NCBI GenBank assembly: GCA_020440405.1
Contig: JAGROF010000188.1
Location: 1 to 5,692, forward strand
DNA: 5,692 nucleotides
Direction of reading: 5' to 3'
Origin: Chlamydiia bacterium
GTDB taxonomy: Bacteria; Chlamydiota; Chlamydiia; Chlamydiales; Simkaniaceae
The notes beneath the pieces are model-generated. The model made no database searches. It was not told where the DNA came from and worked only from the letters and a program-made list of their open reading frames with translations. Shown here one piece after another: positions 1 through 5,692 of this stretch; position 1 is the first letter of the stretch, and every line of letters starts with the position of its first letter. Both the position numbers and the translations under genes were made by a program.

Positions 1-1
1 T

Positions 2-1693
2 CCTCCTCCAGAGCGGATCAAAGGGGTTTCGCAGTTTTTCGAACGGTTTCGTGATCCTAAAATGACGTTTGTCTATCAGGTAGGGTATAAGATTGCGATC
101 ATTTCCTCTAAAGAAGAAGTAGAAAAGCTGCTGACACTTTATGAGGCGGTTTGGGAAAAAGAGAATGAAAAGCTGACACGTGTTCTTCCGCTGAATCGTC
201 TCAAGCCGGAAGAGATGGAAAAGATTTTAGTGGCGTATTTTGGAGACTTAACCCAAAAGCCTCGTGTAGGATTAACGAAAGGAGAGGGGGATGACCTCAT
301 TATCCTCCCGCTAAAAAATGAGGGATCTCTGGTTTTGATCGGCCCCAAAGATATGGTTGAGCGGGCGGAGCGATTGATTAAGGAAACGGAAGGGCAGATC
401 GAAGACCCTATGGAAATGACAGTCTATTGGTACACCTGTCGCCATAGTGATCCCTTAGATGTCGCTGAAGTTTTAGAAAAAGTGTATGCCTCATTGATTT
501 ACTCTGGGGTAGAGGGGCAAGCGCCCAAACCTGAAGAAGCACCCCTGCCTCCAACGAGATCTTTGGAGCCTCCACCTGAGCCGCAGCTCTCTCCTCCAAG
601 TTATGGCCCCCCTCCTTATTCAACGGTTGTCCATCCCCCTACGGCGGTGGCGGCGACGATTGAAGCGCAAAAAGAACGGTCCTACACGACAAACTTCATC
701 CCCGACCCAAAAACAGGCTCTGTCATGATGGTGGTGAGACGGGATACTTTAGAAAAGATTAAAGGTTTGATTCGTAAGTTGGATGTGCCCAAAAAGATGG
801 TGCAGATCGAAGTCCTTTTGTTTGAGAAACGGATGAAAAACCAGAATGACTTTGGGTTAAATCTTTTGCGATTAGGGTCAGCAGCCACAAACACCCATGA
901 AACAGGATTTCGTTATGATACGCGGCCGGGTGCTCCCAGTCGAGGGATTGTGGATTTCTTCATTTTTCGAAAGAAGCCAAATGATTTTTGGCCCGCTTTT
1001 GATATTGCCTATAATTTTTTAATGGCTCAAGAAGATATTCGAATCAACGCGGCGCCTTCTATCACGACACTCAATCAAACGCCTGCACAGATTGCCTTGG
1101 TGACAGAAATTTCCATTGATAATGGAGCAGCCCCCATTGATTCCAATCAAGGAACAGCGTTTCAAAAATCTTTTTCGCGTGCGCAATATGGAACAACATT
1201 GGTGATTACTCCAACGATTCATGATCCTGAAGAGCCAGGTGATGAGAAGCACTTTGTAACGCTTGAGACCAACATTACATTTGATACGATTAAAAAGAAT
1301 ACGCAAGAAGATCGTCCTGCAGTGAGTCGTCGTCATATCGAAAATCAAGTAAGAGTGATCGATGGCGAAACGATTATTTTAGGAGGACTTCGAGAAAAGA
1401 CAGCGGAAGATACGAGCAGTAAGCTTCCCTTTTTAGGAGAACTTCCTGGCATTGGAAAGTTTTTTGGGGACTCCCGGATGTCGGATGAAAAAACAGAGAT
1501 GTTTATCTTTATTACCCCTAAAATCGTGTTTGATGTGAAAGGGGAACACGAAAGGTTGCGCAGAGAGGCGCTCATGAAACGCCCTGGAGATCTTCCCGAG
1601 TTTTTGGAACGCATCCAAGCGGCTAAAAAGTTGAAGAAGCAGCGGCTTTTTGATAATAGTTTGAAACTTTTATTTGGGCATGTCAATGGTTGA
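2..1693 (+). CDS. gspD: Type II secretion secretin GspD, 5'-truncated by the window edge
   Basis: This is the outer-membrane channel of the T2SS, a multimer through which folded substrates leave the periplasm. The frame is open to the left edge: 20 in-frame codons precede the first ATG at 62, so that ATG is internal and the true start and signal peptide lie upstream. Numbering from the ATG at 62, residues about 40-110 look like a periplasmic N2 ring domain. Residues about 118-245 look like N3, ending in the typical LDVPKKMVQIEVLLFEK. Residues about 250-490 are the secretin barrel domain, including VRVIDGETIILGGLRE (430-445), LPFLGELPGIGKFFG (455-469) and MFIFITPKIV (480-489). A proline-rich insert splits N3 (see separate entry). 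A basic tail of about 50 residues follows the barrel. The stop overlaps the start of gspE. Secretin identity is firm. The T2SS assignment, rather than T4P or T3SS, follows from the downstream genes. Confidence 0.93.
   Translation, partial: PPPERIKGVSQFFERFRDPKMTFVYQVGYKIAIISSKEEVEKLLTLYEAVWEKENEKLTRVLPLNRLKPEEMEKILVAYFGDLTQKPRVGLTKGEGDDLIILPLKNEGSLVLIGPKDMVERAERLIKETEGQIEDPMEMTVYWYTCRHSDPLDVAEVLEKVYASLIYSGVEGQAPKPEEAPLPPTRSLEPPPEPQLSPPSYGPPPYSTVVHPPTAVAATIEAQKERSYTTNFIPDPKTGSVMMVVRRDTLEKIKGLIRKLDVPKKMVQIEVLLFEKRMKNQNDFGLNLLRLGSAATNTHETGFRYDTRPGAPSRGIVDFFIFRKKPNDFWPAFDIAYNFLMAQEDIRINAAPSITTLNQTPAQIALVTEISIDNGAAPIDSNQGTAFQKSFSRAQYGTTLVITPTIHDPEEPGDEKHFVTLETNITFDTIKKNTQEDRPAVSRRHIENQVRVIDGETIILGGLREKTAEDTSSKLPFLGELPGIGKFFGDSRMSDEKTEMFIFITPKIVFDVKGEHERLRREALMKRPGDLPEFLERIQAAKKLKKQRLFDNSLKLLFGHVNG
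524..643 (+). other. Proline-rich segment within the GspD N3 domain
   Basis: The 40 codons here encode 16 prolines, with runs such as EPPPEP and YGPPPY. The segment lies between the first N3 half (TVYWYTCRHSDPLDVAEVLEKVYASL) and the second half (ERSYTTNFIPDPKTGSVMMVV). Secretin N3 domains commonly carry a variable loop at this place, but it is usually Gly/Ser-rich or short. The frame stays open and both flanks match the family, so it is an in-frame linker and not a frameshift. Confidence 0.8.
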
Positions 1694-3248
1694 TGCAAAC
1701 GATGAGTATCACTTTGCAGATCGTTTTGGGCTTCCCGCCCTTTATGACCTTTCAAAAAGTCCCTTTGTGGCGGAAGGAATCCAAAAACTTCCCTACAGTT
1801 TTGTGAAGCAAAAACTCGCTTTGCCCATTGAGGAAAAGGACGGAAAACTGATTGTTGCGATTTCCCATCCTTATGACTTGGAGGTTTTAGAAGAGATTCG
1901 ATGCATTACAGGACAAGATGTTGAAGAGGTTTTCTGTCCTGAAACCTCCTTAGAAGAAGCGATTGAAAAGTGTTACCACCAAGGGGAAAGAGAAGCGTCT
2001 CAGTTTATTGAAGGGTTAAAAAAAGAAGGGAAATTGGCAACGCTTGAAGAGCGAGAAGACGAATACGATCTTTTAGACAAACAAGACCACTCTCCTGTTG
2101 TCCGTCTTTTGAATATGATTATTATCGAGGCGATTCAACAGGGTGCGTCGGATATTCACTTTGAACCTTTAGAAAAGGGCATGGCGATTCGTTACCGGAT
2201 CGATGGGGTGCTTCAGTTTCGCCATTCTCCTCCTTCTGATCTTTGCAAACAGCTTCTGACGCGGATTAAGGTCATGGCAAAAATGGACATTGCCGAGCAT
2301 CGCCTGCCCCAAGATGGACGGATTAAGCTCAGCATGGGAGGGCGGCAAATCGATTTTCGTGTGAGCACAGTTCCCATTGTGTATGGAGAGAGGATTGTTC
2401 TGAGGATTCTAGACAAAAGCAACATTGTCTTAGGATTGGATAATATTGGAATGAGAGAAACGATTCTCGAAAGCTTTCAAAAATATATCCGCCAAAATCA
2501 AGGGATTGTTCTTGTCACAGGGCCTACAGGGAGTGGAAAAACAACAACGCTTTACAGTGCAATCCATGAGATCCAGTCACAAGAAGTGAATGTCATGACA
2601 ATTGAAGATCCTGTGGAATACAAGCTTCAGGGGATTGCACAGATTGGAGTGAACCCGAAGATCGATTTAACCTTTGCAAAGGGGCTCCGCCATATTCTGC
2701 GCCAAGACCCTGATGTGATTATGATTGGGGAGATTCGAGACCGAGAAACAGCAGAGATTGCCATCCAATCGTCTCTCACAGGGCACCTTGTTTTGAGCAC
2801 GCTTCACACCAACGATGCTCCCTCAGCACTCACCCGTTTAGTCGATATGGGGATCGAGCCTTATCTTCTTTCTTCCTCTGTTTTAGCGGTTTTGGCGCAA
2901 CGCTTAGTGCGGCGGATCTGTGACGAATGCAAAGAAAGCTATCAGCCAACGCCTCAAGAGCTTGAAGACTTTGATCTAGAGAAAGGGAAGCTTTACCGGG
3001 GGAAGGGGTGCAACACGTGCTATGGCTCAGGCTATCGAGGGCGTGTAGGAATTTATGAGTTGATGCCTGTAACAGGCCCGATTAAGCAGCAGCTTTTGCG
3101 CAGTGCGGATGCCAATGCGCTCCAAAAGACGGCAACAGAAATGGGAATGGCAGCTTTAAGACAGGAAGGGGGAAGGCTCGCCAGGGAAGGAATGACAACG
3201 ACAGCCGAAGTCCTCAGGGTCACACGGCAGTTAGATCTATATCAGTAA
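1680..3248 (+). CDS. gspE: Type II secretion ATPase GspE
   Basis: This cytoplasmic hexameric ATPase powers pseudopilus assembly through GspF. At about 522 residues it has normal length for the family. An N-terminal T2SSE_N/MshEN-type domain spans about residues 35-105 (LPYSFVKQKLALPIEEKDGK region). The ATPase core follows, with Walker A GPTGSGKTTT (281-290), Asp box TIEDPVEY (307-314), Walker B DPDVIMIGEIRD (343-354) and His box TGHLVLSTLHTND (367-379). The four-cysteine metal site is intact: CDEC at 414-417 and CNTC at 444-447. All catalytic motifs are therefore present. The start is uncertain: ATG at 1680 was chosen, and ATG 1686 or TTG 1674 are in frame. None has a good Shine-Dalgarno, and the 14-base overlap with gspD suggests translational coupling. 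In Chlamydia trachomatis, gspE mutants are known to be impaired in secretion of the protease CPAF; a similar role here is inference. Confidence 0.97.
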   Translation: MSMVDANDEYHFADRFGLPALYDLSKSPFVAEGIQKLPYSFVKQKLALPIEEKDGKLIVAISHPYDLEVLEEIRCITGQDVEEVFCPETSLEEAIEKCYHQGEREASQFIEGLKKEGKLATLEEREDEYDLLDKQDHSPVVRLLNMIIIEAIQQGASDIHFEPLEKGMAIRYRIDGVLQFRHSPPSDLCKQLLTRIKVMAKMDIAEHRLPQDGRIKLSMGGRQIDFRVSTVPIVYGERIVLRILDKSNIVLGLDNIGMRETILESFQKYIRQNQGIVLVTGPTGSGKTTTLYSAIHEIQSQEVNVMTIEDPVEYKLQGIAQIGVNPKIDLTFAKGLRHILRQDPDVIMIGEIRDRETAEIAIQSSLTGHLVLSTLHTNDAPSALTRLVDMGIEPYLLSSSVLAVLAQRLVRRICDECKESYQPTPQELEDFDLEKGKLYRGKGCNTCYGSGYRGRVGIYELMPVTGPIKQQLLRSADANALQKTATEMGMAALRQEGGRLAREGMTTTAEVLRVTRQLDLYQ

Positions 3249-3254
3249 AAGAGT

Positions 3255-4439
3255 ATGGCACTTTATCAATATACAGCACTTTCTGAAGAGGGGCGGCGGA
3301 AGATGGGGATGATCAATGCCGACTCCATCGAAGCGGCAAAGGAGCGACTCCGTAAACAGCAGATCCTTGTAACGAAGCTTGCTCGCTATACGAAGAAAGG
3401 AGAGCACTTAACCCTTTCTCCTGCATTGCTGATTGGTTTTACAAGAGATCTTTATGTCCTTTTGCGAGCAGGCCTGCCGCTCTATGATGGGTTAATCACT
3501 CTAGAAGAAAAATACCGTCGCACGAAACTGCATCCGATCTTTTTAGATTTGTGTGATCAAGTGAAAGAGGGGCGTCTTTTTTCTGAGGCATTAAAAGACT
3601 ATCCCAAAGTGTTTGATCCCATTTATCTTTCTATGATTAAAGCAGGAGAAGAATCAGGGGATTTAGAGCAAAGCTTTTTCGAACTTGAAAAGTTGATTGG
3701 GCGTCAGCAGGCTTTAAAGAAAAAACTCTCGACAGCGTTAATTTATCCTGCTTTTTTGGGAGCATTTTGTTTGACGGTGATTACCGTTCTTCTCTTTTTC
3801 CTCATCCCTTCGATGAGTGAGCTTTTTGAAGGAAGAAAGTTGCATCCGATGACGGAGGGAGTCCTTGCATTAAGTCGGTTTTTAAATCAGAATGCCGTCC
3901 CGCTGTTTTTAACCGTGTTTGGGGTGGTGTTGGGCTTTTTGGTTTTCTTAAGAAACCCCCAAGGACAGAAGCGGCTAAAAAAGATGTTACTTCACCTCCC
4001 TATTGTCAAGCGGATTTTCACAGAAACAGTTTTATCACGATTTTGTCGTGTCTTTTCCCTGTTGTTCAAGGGAGGAGTTCCGATGATCGAATGTTTACGT
4101 TTAGCAAAAAGAGTGATGAAACATCCTTCTTTTGAGGACGTTGTCACGCAAGCAGAAAGTAAAGTTTTAGAAGGCTGTCGCCTTTCGGAAGAATTTCAAA
4201 AGGATCCCCTCATTCCAACGCTTGTGGTGCGAATGCTTGCGATTAGTGAAGAATCGGGGCGTGTTGCCGAGATGATGCGACATCTTTCCGACATTTATGA
4301 AGAAGATATCGAGCGGAGCCTCGCCCGCCTCACCTCCTTTATTCAGCCGGTGATGCTCCTATTTTTAGGTGTAGTGGTTGCTGTCATTCTTTTGGCGGTT
4401 CTCCTTCCACTTACCGATGTGAGTTCAATTTTATCATAA
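3255..4439 (+). CDS. gspF: Type II secretion inner-membrane platform protein GspF
   Basis: GspF is the polytopic inner-membrane protein that couples GspE to pseudopilus growth. At 394 residues it is close to the usual 400. The N-terminus (YQYTALSEEGRRKMGMINADS) has the typical GspF/PilC opening. Two T2SSF repeats follow, at about 60-185 and 258-385, each containing the family's acidic ESG motif (AGEESGDLEQ at 130-139 and ISEESGRVAEM at 330-340). Three membrane helices are visible at about 163-186, 213-232 and 364-387. The conserved Tyr-Pro before the first helix (LIYPAF, 162-167) and Gln-Pro before the last (IQPVML, 363-368) are present. The gene begins 6 bases after gspE; the only purine run, AAGAG at 3249-3253, is too close to the ATG to be an ordinary ribosome-binding site, so re-initiation after gspE is likely. 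No alternative start improves on this one. Confidence 0.96.
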   Translation: MALYQYTALSEEGRRKMGMINADSIEAAKERLRKQQILVTKLARYTKKGEHLTLSPALLIGFTRDLYVLLRAGLPLYDGLITLEEKYRRTKLHPIFLDLCDQVKEGRLFSEALKDYPKVFDPIYLSMIKAGEESGDLEQSFFELEKLIGRQQALKKKLSTALIYPAFLGAFCLTVITVLLFFLIPSMSELFEGRKLHPMTEGVLALSRFLNQNAVPLFLTVFGVVLGFLVFLRNPQGQKRLKKMLLHLPIVKRIFTETVLSRFCRVFSLLFKGGVPMIECLRLAKRVMKHPSFEDVVTQAESKVLEGCRLSEEFQKDPLIPTLVVRMLAISEESGRVAEMMRHLSDIYEEDIERSLARLTSFIQPVMLLFLGVVVAVILLAVLLPLTDVSSILS

Positions 4440-4442
4440 GGA
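4438..4442 (+). promoter_or_regulatory. Shine-Dalgarno site of gspG
   Basis: AAGGA lies 7 bases before the gspG ATG and overlaps the TAA stop of gspF. It is the clearest ribosome-binding site within the core gspDEFG genes and fixes the gspG start at 4450. Confidence 0.8.
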
Positions 4443-4449
4443 AAAAACG

Positions 4450-4863
4450 ATGAAGAAAAAATATGCAATGACCCTCCTTGAGATCATGATTGTGATCTTT
4501 ATTATTGGGATTATTGGAAGTGTGATTGGATACAATATGCGCGGAAGCCTCGATAAGGGGAAAGCGTTTAAAACAAAAGAAGGGATCAACAAGCTCTATG
4601 AGATCGTTCAGCTTGAAGAAGCTCAAGGGAATAAGATTTCTAGCGACAAAAGCCTTAAAGAAGAAGTCGAAAGAGTTTTGAATGAGTCTGGACTAGCAAG
4701 AAAGCCAGCAGAATTGATGAAAGATGGATGGGGAAATCCCTACAATTTTGATCAAGATGAAGGAGATTTGCGCATCACCTCCCAAAAATATGAAGATTAC
4801 TGCAATGCAAAAGGAATTAACGACCTCTATCCATGGAGCGGACAAAGCAATTCACACTCATAG
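4450..4863 (+). CDS. gspG: Type II secretion major pseudopilin GspG
   Basis: GspG is the main subunit of the periplasmic pseudopilus; it is held in the inner membrane by its N-terminal helix until assembled. The 137-residue length fits the family. A short basic leader MKKKYA is followed by MTLLEIMIVIFIIGIIG, a type IV pilin-like helix whose Glu11 corresponds to Glu5 of the mature protein. The class signature DGWGNPYNF is at 92-100, and the C-terminus NDLYPW resembles the usual DI-x-x-W ending. Two oddities: the residue before the expected cleavage site is Ala6, not Gly, and the Asp/Gly-rich calcium-binding loop normally found after the WGNPY strand region is not recognisable (GDLRITSQKYEDYCNAKG instead). 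The gene lies 10 bases after gspF with a good ribosome-binding site. GspG is preferred over other pseudopilins because of WGNPY and its position directly after gspF. Confidence 0.9.
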   Translation: MKKKYAMTLLEIMIVIFIIGIIGSVIGYNMRGSLDKGKAFKTKEGINKLYEIVQLEEAQGNKISSDKSLKEEVERVLNESGLARKPAELMKDGWGNPYNFDQDEGDLRITSQKYEDYCNAKGINDLYPWSGQSNSHS

Positions 4864-5258
4864 AACTTTTTCTCACCATCGGAATCATTGCGATGGTGGG
4901 AGGCCTTCTTGTGATCCGCGCTCAGCCAATGATTGCGCGGTATCAGAAAAGTCATGCCCTTTCAAAACTATCGCGAGAGCTGGACTTTTCCCAACATCTT
5001 TCTGAAGCTGCCCATGCGGAAATCATTTTCGAGATTGAAGAGACAAATAAGGGGCTGAAGTGCATCCGTAAAACCGATGAGCCACTTCATTTGAAAGGGA
5101 CCATTGGAAAAGACATTTCGATTCCCCACCTTCATCTATTGGGTAGGAAAAAGGTGCGCGTGACCTATTTTCCAACAGGAATCGTCTACTTAGATGAGGC
5201 TCCAAAAGATCAAGAAAAAACTATTATAGAGCACCTTCTAGGTAGAGAAAAAAAGTGA
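4833..5258 (+). CDS. GspH-like minor pseudopilin (type II secretion)
   Basis: This 141-residue protein has a prepilin-like N-terminus: leader MERTKQ, then FTLIELFLTIGIIAMVGGLLVI, with Glu11 at the mature +5 position, followed by an amphipathic stretch (IARYQKSHALSKLSRELDFSQHLSEAAHAEIIFEI). Near the end, VRVTYFPTGIVYLD (108-121) resembles the F-x-P-x-G strand of GspH/FimT proteins. It probably sits at or near the pseudopilus tip. The residue at -1 is Gln, so canonical processing is doubtful. The start is ATG 4833, the first start after an in-frame TAA at 4818-4820. It lies inside gspG (31-base overlap), and the nearest AAGGA is 17 bases upstream, too far to act normally, so coupling to gspG translation is likely. 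GspH rather than GspI or GspJ is a tentative choice. Confidence 0.75.
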   Translation: MERTKQFTLIELFLTIGIIAMVGGLLVIRAQPMIARYQKSHALSKLSRELDFSQHLSEAAHAEIIFEIEETNKGLKCIRKTDEPLHLKGTIGKDISIPHLHLLGRKKVRVTYFPTGIVYLDEAPKDQEKTIIEHLLGREKK

Positions 5259-5288
5259 GACATATTATCATAAGGGAAAAAAATTTTT

Positions 5289-5294
5289 GGTGAT
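5289..5294 (+). promoter_or_regulatory. Probable Shine-Dalgarno site deciding the start of the last gene
   Basis: GGTGAT matches the 3' part of the full anti-SD complement (AAGGAGGTGATC). When aligned that way it places the ATG at 5299 at normal spacing (8 bases after the GG). A second candidate, TAAGGG at 5271-5276, would instead serve TTG 5287 or GTG 5290 in the same frame. Confidence 0.5.
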
Positions 5295-5298
5295 GACA

Positions 5299-5692
5299 AT
5301 GCAATTTAAAGCGCTTCTTTTAAGTCTGGTCCTCGTACCAACGCTCTTTTTTGGGCAAGAAACGATTGATGTACAAGTGATGCCTGTGGCAACGGAACTC
5401 CGCGTCCGAATGCCAGAGTGGCGTCCCAAAGTATTCGAGCAATTTCCCAATGGAGCTCCTAAACTTGTGATGTTCTATTCTGAAAATGATCAGGGAGTAG
5501 AAGAAGCGGTCAAGCGGATCCATTTTTATGAGGGGGGGCGCCCCATGGAGGAAACCGATCTCACTGTTGTTGCAGAAAAGTCTCCGGGGTTTGAGGTTTG
5601 GAAATCCACCACTGTTCCCCATGGAGTGAGTGTGCGCTTTCGCGAAACGGGAGAGGTTGAGCGGATTGCCTACTTTGATCATGGACTTCTCC
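5299..5692 (+). CDS. Exported protein with MORN/YwqK-like repeats, 3'-truncated by the window edge
   Basis: The open frame runs from ATG 5299 to the right edge without a stop, giving 131 visible residues. The N-terminus MQFKALLLSLVLVPTLFFGQE looks like a Sec signal peptide, possibly cut after Gly19, although the -3 residue (Phe) is poor for signal peptidase I. There is no lipobox cysteine. The mature part shows degenerate repeats of the kind found in MORN-variant/YwqK-family proteins: FPNGAPKLVMFYSEN, then RIHFYEGGRPMEETDL, then VPHGVSVRFRETGEVERIAYFDHG. These are beta-hairpin repeats; the YwqK name comes from automated toxin-antitoxin labels and does not establish function. The gene sits about 40 bases after the minor pseudopilin gene on the same strand, so it is probably co-transcribed with the secretion genes. 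Starts at ATG 5293, GTG 5290 or TTG 5287 are possible. The coding assignment is firm, the family assignment moderate. Confidence 0.75.
   Translation, partial: MQFKALLLSLVLVPTLFFGQETIDVQVMPVATELRVRMPEWRPKVFEQFPNGAPKLVMFYSENDQGVEEAVKRIHFYEGGRPMEETDLTVVAEKSPGFEVWKSTTVPHGVSVRFRETGEVERIAYFDHGLL

Noticed and set aside
563..599. Inverted repeat TTGGAG...CTCCAA in the Pro-rich coding segment
   Set aside because: A 6-base stem with a 25-base loop in repetitive Pro codons is easily explained by composition; it has no terminator or regulatory context.
1019..1348. Minus-strand open frame of 109 codons
   Set aside because: It lies wholly antisense to the conserved secretin barrel region of gspD and its translation shows no domain-like pattern.
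1674..1676. TTG as the start of gspE
   Set aside because: It would add only two residues, has no ribosome-binding site, and ATG codons follow at 1680 and 1686.
1345..1755. Minus-strand open frame of 136 codons spanning the gspD-gspE junction
   Set aside because: It is antisense to two well-supported conserved genes, with a Ser/Phe/Lys-rich translation typical of a shadow frame.
4724..5005. Plus-strand open frame of 93 codons across gspG and the minor pseudopilin gene
   Set aside because: It is in a third frame over two pilin-like genes that are each supported by motifs; its His/Cys-rich translation resembles nothing recognisable.
5277..5288. A7T5 tract between the last two genes as a terminator or promoter element
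   Set aside because: It has no GC stem or hairpin loop of terminator type, and the TATTAT at 5263-5268 has no convincing -35 box; co-transcription is the simpler reading.
5320..5682. Minus-strand open frame of 120 codons at the right end
   Set aside because: The plus strand here has an uninterrupted frame with a signal peptide and repeat signatures, so the minus frame is its shadow.

Overview
The window reads as one continuous plus-strand operon for a type II secretion system (T2SS). It starts inside the outer-membrane secretin gene gspD. It continues through the complete gspE (assembly ATPase), gspF (inner-membrane platform) and gspG (major pseudopilin), then a small GspH-like minor pseudopilin. 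It ends inside a gene for an exported protein with MORN/YwqK-like repeat signatures. No RNA gene, mobile element, CRISPR array or convincing terminator was seen, and no stretch of 300 bases lacks a gene.

Layout: gspD is open at the left edge and ends at 1693. gspE overlaps it by 14 bases (1680-3248). gspF follows after 6 bases (3255-4439) and gspG after 10 bases (4450-4863). The minor pseudopilin gene overlaps gspG by 31 bases (4833-5258). The last gene starts about 40 bases later (chosen start 5299) and runs off the right edge. The spacing implies one transcript with translational coupling. Only gspG and the last gene have a convincing Shine-Dalgarno sequence.

How the genes work together: the cytoplasmic ATPase GspE drives the GspF platform. 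The platform assembles GspG and minor pseudopilins into a periplasmic pseudopilus, which pushes folded substrates through the GspD channel. The last protein carries a probable signal peptide, so it is likely envelope-located. It could be an accessory factor, a substrate, or an unrelated passenger.

Organism: the gene order D-E-F-G followed by a small pseudopilin, the divergent pseudopilins and the moderate base composition suggest a member of the Chlamydiota, probably outside the family Chlamydiaceae. This rests on recalled gene order and protein style, not on a search. The most unusual points are that both pseudopilins lack the Gly normally required before the prepilin cleavage site (Ala in one, Gln in the other), that GspG appears to lack the usual calcium-binding loop, and that the secretin has a strongly proline-rich insert in its N3 region.
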